Assembly (NCBI RefSeq): GCF_003952505.1 | Contig: NZ_CP034450.1 | Location: 1,922,001 to 1,986,000, forward strand | DNA length: 64,000 bases | DNA from: Mesorhizobium sp. M4B.F.Ca.ET.058.02.1.1 | GTDB lineage: Bacteria; Pseudomonadota; Alphaproteobacteria; Rhizobiales; Rhizobiaceae | Reading direction: 5' to 3' | Part shown: one piece after another, positions 25,509-32,487 of the stretch | Layout of the letters: every line of letters starts with the position of its first letter | Position numbering within the stretch: position 1 is the first letter of the stretch | The notes under the pieces: model-generated | Seen by the model: the letters and a program-made list of their open reading frames with translations, nothing else | The model's database searches: none | Told to the model about the DNA's origin: nothing | Made by a program: the position numbers and the translations under genes

Positions 25509-27386
25509 CTACTCCGCGATGCCTTCCTCGTACTCGGCCGACATCGTCAGCCATTTGTCCTCGTTGGTGGCGAGCGTGGCGGCGAGTTGCGAGCGCTCCT
25601 TGGCCAGCCGTGTCGCGGTCGAGGGGTCCTTCTCGTAGATCGCGGGATTGGCGAGTTCGTCCTCGATCAGGTCGATGCGCTTGCGGATGCGGTCCATCAG
25701 CGCCTCGGTGGCGCGGATTTCTTTCGCCAGCGGTTCGAGCGCGGCGCGGCGCTGGGCTGCTTCGCGGCGGCGGTCGGCCTTGGAGGCCTTGTCTGCTTCC
25801 TTCTGTTCGCGGCGGATGGAGGAAACGCCGGTGACCAGCGTCTTGTAGTCCTCAAGGTCGCCGTCATAGGGGTTCACCGCGCCGTCCTTGACCAGCCACA
25901 GCCGATCTGCGGTGGCCTCCAGCAGATGGCGGTCGTGCGAGATCAGGATCACCGCGCCGGGGAAATCGTTCAGTGCATGGATCAGCGATTCACGGCTGTC
26001 GATGTCGAGATGGTTGGTCGGCTCGTCGAGGATGAACAGGTTCGGCCCGTCGAAGGCCGACAGGCCCATCAGTAGCCGAGCCTTCTCGCCGCCGGAAAGA
26101 TCCTTGGCCGCCGTGTTCATCTTCTCGGTCGTGAGGCCGAACTGGGCGACGCGGGCGCGCACCTTCGATTCCGGCGCCTCGGGCATCAGCCGGCGCACAT
26201 GCTCATAGGCGTTTTCCTCGGGGCGCAGATCGTCGAGCTGGTGCTGGGCGAAGATCGCCACTTTCAGGCCCGGCGCCACGGTCATGGTGCCGGTCTCGGC
26301 CTTGAGCCGACCGGCGAGCATCTTGGCGAAGGTCGACTTGCCGTTGCCGTTGGCGCCGAGCAGCGCGATGCGGTCGTCGGCATCGATGCGCAGCGTCATC
26401 TTCTTCAGGATCGGCGCGCCCTCGGTGTAGCCGACATTGACGCCGTTGAGCGCAACGATCGGGGAGGCCACCGTCTTCACCGGCTCGGGGAAGGAAAACG
26501 GCCGCACCGTGTCGTTCACGATGGCCGCGATCGGCTTCATCTTCTCCAGCGCCTTCAGGCGCGACTGCGCCTGCCTGGCCTTGGTGGCCTTGGCGCGAAA
26601 ACGCTCGACGAAGGACTCCATGTGCTTGCGCGCCGCTTCCTGCTTGACGCGGCTCTTCTCCTGCAGTTCGCGCTGCTCGGTGAGCTGGCGCTCGAACTGG
26701 TCGTAGCCGCCGCGCCAGAAGGTCAGCTTCTTCTGGTCGAGATGGACGATCGAGTTGACGGCGCGGTTGAGCAGGTCGCGGTCGTGCGAGATCAAAAGCA
26801 CGGTGTGCGGATATTTGGAGACGTAGTTCTCCAGCCACAGCGTGCCTTCGAGGTCGAGATAGTTGGTCGGCTCGTCGAGGAGCAGAAGGTCGGGCTCGGA
26901 GAAGAGCACGGCCGCCAGCGCGACGCGCATGCGCCAGCCGCCGGAGAAGGACGATGCCGGACGCTTCTGCGCGGCGTCGTCGAAGCCGAGGCCGGCGAGG
27001 ATGGTGGCCGCGCGGGACTCGGCCGAATGCGCGTCGATGTCGGCCAGCCGCGTGTGGATCTCGGCGATGCGGTGCGGATCGGTGGCCGTCTTTTCCTCTT
27101 CGAGCAGTGCCTGGCGTTCGGCATCGGCCTTGAGCACGATGTCGATCAGCGGCTCCTCGGTGCCCGGCGCCTCCTGCGCCACCTGGCCGATGCGGGTGTT
27201 CTTCGGCAGGCTGATCGAGCCGGTCTCGGACGGGAAGTCGCCGGTGATCGCCTTGAATAAGGTGGTCTTGCCGGTGCCGTTGCGGCCAACAAGACCCGCC
27301 TTGGTGCCGGCCGGCAAGGTCAGCGAGGCATGATCGAGAAGCAGGCGCCCCGCCATGCGCAGCGAGAGATCGTTGATGATAAGCAT
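25509..27386 (-). CDS. ABC-F family ATPase (Uup/YheS-like)
   Basis: A 625-residue soluble twin-ATPase with no membrane domain. The first cassette has GRNGTGKTT, FSGGWRMRVALA and LLLLDEPTNYLD; the second has GANGNGKST, LSGGEKARLLMG and LFILDEPTNHLD. A charged P-site/linker region lies between them (KSRVKQEAARKHMESFVERFRAK), and a C-terminal coiled coil runs from about residue 540 to the end (IRREQKEADKASKADRRREA). ABC-F proteins bind the ribosomal E site and modulate elongation or relieve stalling. I chose the ATG at 27386 at the family N-terminus MLIINDLSLR. Confidence 0.92.
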   Translation of the reverse strand: MLIINDLSLRMAGRLLLDHASLTLPAGTKAGLVGRNGTGKTTLFKAITGDFPSETGSISLPKNTRIGQVAQEAPGTEEPLIDIVLKADAERQALLEEEKTATDPHRIAEIHTRLADIDAHSAESRAATILAGLGFDDAAQKRPASSFSGGWRMRVALAAVLFSEPDLLLLDEPTNYLDLEGTLWLENYVSKYPHTVLLISHDRDLLNRAVNSIVHLDQKKLTFWRGGYDQFERQLTEQRELQEKSRVKQEAARKHMESFVERFRAKATKARQAQSRLKALEKMKPIAAIVNDTVRPFSFPEPVKTVASPIVALNGVNVGYTEGAPILKKMTLRIDADDRIALLGANGNGKSTFAKMLAGRLKAETGTMTVAPGLKVAIFAQHQLDDLRPEENAYEHVRRLMPEAPESKVRARVAQFGLTTEKMNTAAKDLSGGEKARLLMGLSAFDGPNLFILDEPTNHLDIDSRESLIHALNDFPGAVILISHDRHLLEATADRLWLVKDGAVNPYDGDLEDYKTLVTGVSSIRREQKEADKASKADRRREAAQRRAALEPLAKEIRATEALMDRIRKRIDLIEDELANPAIYEKDPSTATRLAKERSQLAATLATNEDKWLTMSAEYEEGIAE

Positions 27387-27521
27387 GGCCGCGCTTTTGC
27401 ACGGCTGGCCGGCGCTTCGCAAGTGCCACGCCTGGACGAGGCTTCGCCAGCGGCCGCGGGCGGCCTGATTGCAAAAAGCGCGGCCGGGGGAACCAGATGC
27501 GTCGCGAGGCGTTTGAGGCCG

Positions 27522-27659
27522 GTGATCCGCTACGTCGCCCTCGCCTTCATCTTCTTCCAGGTCGCCACGACAGCCGCGCTGGCGACGCAGGTCGTGCTGT
27601 TCGACGGTAGTGGCGACGGCGCGGCATCGCTGGAGGCGGCACAACTGGCGGGACAGTGA
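27522..27659 (+). CDS. Possible small exported protein (45 aa), weakly supported
   Basis: From a GTG, the frame reads VIRYVALAFIFFQVATTAALA, a plausible signal or membrane segment, then TQVVLFDGSGDGAASLEAA. AGG lies five bases upstream. No family is known, and GC-rich sequence easily gives such frames. It is listed because the neighbouring 390 bases hold nothing else. Confidence 0.22.
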   Translation: MIRYVALAFIFFQVATTAALATQVVLFDGSGDGAASLEAAQLAGQ

Positions 27660-27781
27660 GCGCGGCGCCGAAGCAGTGTTCGACGCAAACCTGAACGTCA
27701 ACGCACCGCCGCAACGCGCCGTGCAACCAGATGGTCACACGGCGTCGCTGCGTCGGGGAGCCTTATCTTCGATCCGGAAAA

Positions 27782-28228
27782 TCAGGCCTTGGGCTTGCGC
27801 TTCGCCACCTTGGTCGGCTGAGCCGCGGCCGGCTTGCGGCCAAGGCCGGAAGATTTGGCCAGCGCCGAGCGGGTCGCCGAATAGCTGGGCGCCACCATCG
27901 GGTAGTCGGGCGCAAGGCCCCATTTGGCGCGATACTCGTCCGGCGTCAGGCCGTGGTCGGTGGCGAGATGCCGCTTCAGCGACTTGAACTTCTTGCCGTC
28001 CTCCAGGCAAACGATATGGTCCGGAAACACCGAGCGTTTTGGATTGACGGCAGGATTGAGCACCGGCGCTTCCTTGGCGGCGGCAACGGCGCTCAGCTTG
28101 CGCACCGAGGCGCTGACGCTGGCGATCAGATCCGGCAGTCCGGAGGCCGGAAGCGGATTGTTGCCGACATAGGCCGAAACAATGTCGGCGGTCAGTTCAA
28201 TTGCGGTCTTGTCATCGATATTGTGCAA
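27782..28228 (-). CDS. Ros/MucR family transcriptional regulator
   Basis: A 148-residue regulator that in rhizobia controls exopolysaccharide, motility and surface traits and binds AT-rich promoters. The zinc-finger region is CLEDGKKFKSLKRHLATDHG, with Asp in place of the second Cys as in many rhizobial MucR proteins; SVFPDHIVCLEDG and LTPDEYRAKWGLAPDYPMVAP are hallmark segments. The N-terminal helix region (IELTADIVSAYVGNNPLPASGLPDLI) mediates oligomerisation. The C-terminal tail is Lys/Ala-rich. Rhizobia carry several paralogues, so I do not assign mucR. Confidence 0.92.
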   Translation of the reverse strand: MHNIDDKTAIELTADIVSAYVGNNPLPASGLPDLIASVSASVRKLSAVAAAKEAPVLNPAVNPKRSVFPDHIVCLEDGKKFKSLKRHLATDHGLTPDEYRAKWGLAPDYPMVAPSYSATRSALAKSSGLGRKPAAAQPTKVAKRKPKA

Positions 28229-28396
28229 TTTTTTTTCCCTCTGCCGGCGATCAGGTCACCAGCTATAGTTGTAGACTTTTGATGATGTATCGATTTTGAC
28301 CGTGCTCCCCAACGGATCGACAAGATTCAATAAACCCTGCAGACTCAATACGAGCTGATATTTTCATGGCCTCGGGATTCGCGCAATTTAGAAAAT

Positions 28397-28600
28397 CTAA
28401 TACTTCGAGGCGACAGACTTGGACGGGTCGGGATCGGCCAAAATTTCGAGAATACGCTTCCAACGGGCACAACGACCGAAATCTTTCTGCTCAATAGCCT
28501 TTTCCGCCTTCATCGCGGCGTAAAGCGGCGCCTCGGCGCCGAATTCCTTTACCAGCCAATGCGCTTCCTGTCTGGCGCGGCGTTCGTCCTCGTCAAGCAT
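28397..28600 (-). CDS. Small conserved-looking hypothetical protein after the EamA gene
   Basis: A 67-residue charged helical protein (MLDEDERRARQEAHWLVKEF, then AMKAEKAIEQKDFGRCARWKRIL). The ATG overlaps the end of the transporter gene by eight bases, so it is probably translated from the same message. No signal or membrane segment. The family is unrecognised. A longer in-frame start upstream lies inside the transporter gene and is unlikely. Confidence 0.6.
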   Translation of the reverse strand: MLDEDERRARQEAHWLVKEFGAEAPLYAAMKAEKAIEQKDFGRCARWKRILEILADPDPSKSVASKY

Positions 28601-29642
28601 TGTTCCCGGCCTCCGGACCTTCGATGCCCACCGCAATGCAACTGCCAATGACGAGGACGGCCCCGGCAACGGCCGTCGTCGTCAGCGTCTCGCCCGAAAG
28701 CGCCAAAAGCAGCGTCGAGGCGATCGGCGTGAGATAGGCGGCAACCGCAACCTTGCCGCCTCGGTCGAGCTTCAGCGCCCGCGACCAGAAATAATAGCCG
28801 AGCCCCATCGGGCCGGCACCGAGATAGAGCCCGGCAACGACATAGACCCCAACCGGCCAGGCGACGCCGTCGCGCAGGCACCAGGCGAAGGTCAGGGCCA
28901 CGCCGGCAAGCGCGGACGGCAGCAGGAACCGGTCCGGCGGCGTGGCCAGGCGGCCGACGGCGATCGAATAGAAGGCCATGCACAGCGCCGAGCCGAAGGC
29001 TGCGAGATAGCCGGCGGGATTGCCCTGGAACCATGATTGCTCGCGCCCGCCCGAGATGACCAGCGCCACGCCGAGAAAGCCGAGCGCGGCGGTGATGCCG
29101 AGCAACACGGGGCGGCGCGGGCTGTCCAGCACGATGATGGCGGCCGCCACCATCAGCGGCCAGGTATAGGCGACGAGGTTGGCCTCGATCACCGGCATCG
29201 CGGCAAAGGCGATGTATTGCAGGACCATGGTGCCGACGAGGCCGATAAAGCCCACGGCAAAGGCGGCGAGGTTGGTTGTCTCCCCCTTCTCCCCTTGTGG
29301 GAGAAGGTGTCGCCGAAGGCGACGGATGAGGGGTGTTCCAGCTTGGCAACGACGGCGATCCCGCCAACACCCCTCATCCGTCTCGGCGCTGCGCGCCGAT
29401 CCACCTTCTCCCCTAAGGGGAGAAGGTAAGGTGCGCAGCCTGATCAGCGCAAAGACCAGCGCGGCGCCGGTGAATTGCAGGAACTGCACCAGCGACACCG
29501 GATGATTTTCAAGCAGCGACTTGCCGACCAGCGCATTGGTCGACCACAGCGCCACCGCGCCTGCGGCAAAGGCCAGCGCGGCCGCGGGAGCCGTTCCATC
29601 CCGGACGATCCGGGATGGCGTCCTGTTTTCCTGCCTGGCCAT
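28593..29642 (-). CDS. EamA/DMT family transporter with in-frame repeat insertion
   Basis: A 349-residue inner-membrane protein of the drug/metabolite transporter superfamily, about 50 residues longer than usual. Ten helices in two EamA repeats are expected. The first pair is visible (ALAFAAGAVALWSTNALVG and VQFLQFTGAALVFALI), and the rest resume at FAVGFIGLVGTMVLQYIAF. Between helix 2 and 3 the protein carries a polar stretch from LPSPLRGEGG to LLPQGEKG, encoded by a RIME-like palindromic element. Members export amino acids or other metabolites. It sits just downstream of the oxygenase gene, same strand. Confidence 0.85.
   Translation of the reverse strand: MARQENRTPSRIVRDGTAPAAALAFAAGAVALWSTNALVGKSLLENHPVSLVQFLQFTGAALVFALIRLRTLPSPLRGEGGSARSAETDEGCWRDRRRCQAGTPLIRRLRRHLLPQGEKGETTNLAAFAVGFIGLVGTMVLQYIAFAAMPVIEANLVAYTWPLMVAAAIIVLDSPRRPVLLGITAALGFLGVALVISGGREQSWFQGNPAGYLAAFGSALCMAFYSIAVGRLATPPDRFLLPSALAGVALTFAWCLRDGVAWPVGVYVVAGLYLGAGPMGLGYYFWSRALKLDRGGKVAVAAYLTPIASTLLLALSGETLTTTAVAGAVLVIGSCIAVGIEGPEAGNNA
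29282..29430. repeat. RIME-like mosaic palindromic element inside the EamA gene
   Basis: The element is bounded by CCTTCTCCCC...GGGAGAAGG (29285-29307) and ACCTTCTCCCC-TAA-GGGGAGAAGGT (29403-29427). An inner inverted repeat is GGATGAGGGGTGTT (29324-29337) with its complement at 29366-29379, plus smaller GC hairpins. This layout of nested palindromes matches the Rhizobium intergenic mosaic elements described in rhizobia, normally found between genes. Here it leaves the reading frame open. Confidence 0.85.
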
Positions 29643-29697
29643 GAGCTGTTCCGAATTGTGGATCAGTAAAGCAAGCCGGTTCCCGCCCATGACCTCA

Positions 29698-30531
29698 TTA
29701 CCATGATTCCCTGGCACCGCCGGAGACCGGTTCGGTGACCGGCTGCGGCGCGGGATGTTGTTCGGCAAAACGGCGATAGGCCGGCAGCTGATTGTTCCAG
29801 ACGTCATCGGCCAGCTCGTTCACCCATTCGCGGTCATGATCGTTGTCGGCGGCGAGGTAGAACATCCGGTTGTCGTCGACATAGGGTTTTGCGACCGAAC
29901 GCTGGTTGAGCACCAGGGTGACGCGCGAGCCGAGCTGGATGGGCGCCGTGCGGTGCAGCACGCCGAGGAACTGGCCGAGCGTCGCGTAGTTCATCTTGTG
30001 GTCGATGCGCATGATGCGGTTGCGCGGGATCTCGCGTCCGGATTCCAGGATCGCCCGCCCGGTCTCGGAATCATCGCAATAGATCTCCAGATGACCGCCG
30101 ATCAGCGGATCGCTGATCGACAGCGGGATGAGCTCGGTGACCGGCACGCCGTCGCAATGCCATTCGACGGCACCGTCCTTGGGATTCATGAAGGTGACCG
30201 TCGAGCCGACGATCGACAGCGGATAGGGCTCGAGCTTGGTGCCCATCATGTCGGAGAGCCGCTCCAAGCGGAGCTTGTCGTTCAGCAGTTCCTTGATCTC
30301 GGGAATGTAACGGTCGGCGCCGGTGATGAAGGTAAGATCGAGATGCTTGTGGATGGCGTGGCTGGACTTCAGCTTCAACGCGGCCTCCTCGATCGCGGCA
30401 AGCAGCGCCGGGTCGTAGCCGTGCAGATACTGCGCGACGCCGAAGCTCGACACTTTCCAGGCGGTGTCGTGGCCGATGATGGCTTCACGGCTCATCGCAT
30501 AGCGCAGTTCGGGGATGGTATGGGCGTTCAT
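29698..30531 (-). CDS. Putative Fe(II)/2-oxoglutarate-type oxygenase
   Basis: A 277-residue soluble protein. EWHCDGVPVTELIPLS contains a His-x-Asp metal motif, followed by GGHLEIYCDD, and HRTAPIQLGSRVTLVLNQRS supplies a distal His and an Arg about ten residues later. This is the arrangement of the facial triad and 2-oxoglutarate clamp in the cupin-fold dioxygenases. The exact family is not recognised, and substrate hydroxylation of an amino acid or related metabolite is a guess. It is divergent from a LysR regulator and followed by the EamA transporter gene. Confidence 0.65.
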   Translation of the reverse strand: MNAHTIPELRYAMSREAIIGHDTAWKVSSFGVAQYLHGYDPALLAAIEEAALKLKSSHAIHKHLDLTFITGADRYIPEIKELLNDKLRLERLSDMMGTKLEPYPLSIVGSTVTFMNPKDGAVEWHCDGVPVTELIPLSISDPLIGGHLEIYCDDSETGRAILESGREIPRNRIMRIDHKMNYATLGQFLGVLHRTAPIQLGSRVTLVLNQRSVAKPYVDDNRMFYLAADNDHDREWVNELADDVWNNQLPAYRRFAEQHPAPQPVTEPVSGGARESW

Positions 30532-30641
30532 TCTACTTCTCCAGGTGGGGGCAACACTTGGTAAACAGTCGATTAATCCGCCCACCCCTGTAAATTTAGG
30601 AATGCTGGTGCTACCGTAAGCCCAGCTTAAGGTCGAAAACG

Positions 30642-31610
30642 GTGCGTCTGCTCAGTCAGGTCAACCTCAATTCGCTGAAGATCGTCGAGAGTGCTGCCAG
30701 GCACGGGAACTTCACGCGCGCCGGCGAAGAACAGTTCATCACCGCCTCGGCAGTCAGCCAGCGCGTCAAAAGCCTGGAAGATCAGTTGCGCTTCAAGATC
30801 TTCCAGCGCGGCGGCAACGCCGTGTCGCTGACGCCGGAAGGCGAGACCTATGTGTCGCGGGTGCGCGAAGCCCTGGAGCGGATCGTGGCGGCGAGCATGG
30901 AAGCGACCGGGCAATCACAGGCGCATGTGCTCAAGATCTCGGTGCTGCCAACCTTCGCAGCGCGCTGGCTGTTCCCGCGCCTGCCGATGTTCCAGCGGCA
31001 ATATCCAGACATCGAGATGCGCGTCTCGACCTCCTACGCCACGCATGAGTTCGCGACCTCGGAGATAGATCTCGAAATACGCTATGGCGACGGCAGCTTC
31101 CCCGGGCTGCAGGCGGACCTTTTGTTCAAGGAAGACCTGACGCCGGTGTGCAGCAGGAAACTCTTCCACGAGATCCTCGGCGACAAGCCGCTGTCGAAGG
31201 TGACGCCGGATGATCTTCGGCATTTCACGCTCCTCCATTCCGACACCTGCACCCAGAACTGGCAGTCATGGCTTGCCTTTGCCGGGGCGAGCTTCGTGCT
31301 CGGCGAGACCAAGAGCATATATTTCGATTCCTGCATGATGTCCTACGAGGCGGCCAATGCAGGCCTGGGCTTTGCCGTCGCCAACCGCGCCTATATGGCG
31401 AGCGACATCCGCGCCGAGCGGCTGGTGGCACCGTTCGCGGTGCATCACCCCAACACCGCCGGCTGGTACTTCGTCAGCCCCGATACCCAGCACGCGGCGC
31501 GCAAGGTTGTGCTGTTCAAGCAATGGGTGATGGCGGAGGCGGCGCTGACTCAGCGCCAGCTGGACCTTGAGATCGCCGGGGTGCCAGTGAGGCGGGCGGC
31601 GATGGCTTGA
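30642..31610 (+). CDS. LysR family transcriptional regulator (GcvA-like)
   Basis: A 322-residue regulator with the N-terminal winged helix (LNSLKIVESAARHGNFTRAGEEQFITASAVSQRVKSLEDQL) and a periplasmic-binding-protein-like effector domain beginning near residue 90. The wording of the helix-turn-helix and the PTFAARWLFPRLPMF segment place it near GcvA/AmpR-like regulators. It is divergent from the oxygenase gene, with about 110 bases between the starts, the classic layout in which a LysR protein controls its neighbour and itself. Confidence 0.92.
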   Translation: MRLLSQVNLNSLKIVESAARHGNFTRAGEEQFITASAVSQRVKSLEDQLRFKIFQRGGNAVSLTPEGETYVSRVREALERIVAASMEATGQSQAHVLKISVLPTFAARWLFPRLPMFQRQYPDIEMRVSTSYATHEFATSEIDLEIRYGDGSFPGLQADLLFKEDLTPVCSRKLFHEILGDKPLSKVTPDDLRHFTLLHSDTCTQNWQSWLAFAGASFVLGETKSIYFDSCMMSYEAANAGLGFAVANRAYMASDIRAERLVAPFAVHHPNTAGWYFVSPDTQHAARKVVLFKQWVMAEAALTQRQLDLEIAGVPVRRAAMA

Positions 31611-31641
31611 GACAGCCGCTCGCTCATTTTTGAGGCTATAC

Positions 31642-31753
31642 TTCACACTATGTGGGCAACCATCAGGTACAAATGACGATGCCCTGTCGCAACTCTGGGT
31701 TTTTGTTGTAGATTTCACACAATACACGAATTTTCAGACGAATTTCACACAAT
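31642..31753. repeat. Recurring TTCACAC motifs downstream of the LysR gene
   Basis: ATTTCACACAAT occurs at 31712 and again exactly 30 bases later at 31742; a related TTCACACTAT lies at 31642. The second full copy is part of GAATTTCACACAATTC, a partial palindrome. The 30-base phasing (three helical turns) suggests a binding site for a dimeric regulator, upstream of the candidate small RNA. Confidence 0.35.
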
Positions 31754-31779
31754 TCGAGAAGTCTTCCCCAACCCATCCC

Positions 31780-31886
31780 CTGACCTGGCGGCAAGACTCA
31801 GCTATAGTCTGTTTTGCGGCGGGCCTGACTTTCCCGCTTGGCCGGCGCTTTCCGCTTCCTCCCAAGCAGCGCCGGCCTTCTTCTTG
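31780..31886 (+). ncRNA. Candidate small regulatory RNA with anti-Shine-Dalgarno loop
   Basis: CTGACC at 31780 and TATAGT at 31803 are separated by 17 bases, a plausible housekeeping promoter starting near 31814. The predicted transcript forms a GCGGG/CCCGC hairpin, then a 10-bp stem GGCCGGCGCT/AGCGCCGGCC (31840-31849 and 31868-31877) followed by TTCTTCTT. The loop of the second hairpin contains CUUCCUCCC, complementary to ribosome binding sites, as in known alphaproteobacterial small RNAs with CCUCC loops. No coding frame fits. The size would be about 70 nt. Confidence 0.4.
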
Positions 31887-31934
31887 CAGCGCCTGTGGTC
31901 ATCTCGCCGCGCCGATCGCTTCATGAGCGGCGCG

Positions 31935-32102
31935 TCACTGCGCCGGCGGCGTCCCCTGCTGGTCGCCGCCAGTTGTGGACTTCGGCACCGGGTTCTTGTC
32001 GACCTGCGGATTCTGGTCGACGGGCGCCTTGGTCGGCTGGACATTGTTGTCGCAGGCGGCGAGCGCGAGCCCCAAAGCCAGCAGCATCGGAAGCTTCATC
32101 AT
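31935..32102 (-). CDS. Small lipoprotein
   Basis: A 55-residue precursor with a type II signal peptide (MMKLPMLLALGLALAAC) whose lipobox LAAC would be lipidated at Cys; the mature part is about 38 residues of Asn/Gln/Pro/Lys-rich sequence (DNNVQPTKAPVDQNPQVDKN). GGAGG lies just before the start. It resembles the entericidin-like or hypothetical small lipoproteins of rhizobia. Likely in the outer or inner membrane; role unknown. Confidence 0.7.
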   Translation of the reverse strand: MMKLPMLLALGLALAACDNNVQPTKAPVDQNPQVDKNPVPKSTTGGDQQGTPPAQ

Positions 32103-32239
32103 GACAACCTCCTCTCGTTCGCCCCTTTTATGAGGGCAAACGAGGGGATGGCTGATTGGTTGCACTTCGAGCAGGTGGCGAGGAAGACGGCGGAACAAAA
32201 TGCCCCCTCCCCGGTTGGTCCGCCGAAGGAGAATTGATC

Positions 32240-32410
32240 ATGTTCCGTCTGCTGATTGTTGGCCTGTTCGCCTATGCGACCTACCGCTTCGCCAAGAAGG
32301 TCATCGACGAGGTGCCCGACAGCTTCGAGCCACTGCCGCTGCCGGAGGATGAGGAACGCCGGTCGCTGCGGCGCCAGTCGGCGGCAATGGGCGTAGAGAC
32401 ACGGCGGTAG
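32240..32410 (+). CDS. Small single-span membrane protein
   Basis: A 56-residue protein. An N-terminal hydrophobic helix (MFRLLIVGLFAYATYRFAKK) is followed by an acidic, then basic, cytosolic tail (VPDSFEPLPLPEDEERRSLR). AAGGAGAA lies six bases upstream of the ATG, and a longer upstream in-frame start has no such signal. Function unknown. Confidence 0.65.
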   Translation: MFRLLIVGLFAYATYRFAKKVIDEVPDSFEPLPLPEDEERRSLRRQSAAMGVETRR

Positions 32411-32487
32411 GCAAGCCAAACTCCCCTGGCGGAGATTGGCAGCGTCGCAACCATTGCGAACAAAGCGGAAACGATGCTTGATGGGCG

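Noticed and set aside
27547..27738. Minus-strand frame upstream of the ABC-F start, as an N-terminal extension of that protein
   Set aside because: The ABC-F family start is at MLIINDLSLR, and the extension is Arg/Cys-rich with no similarity.
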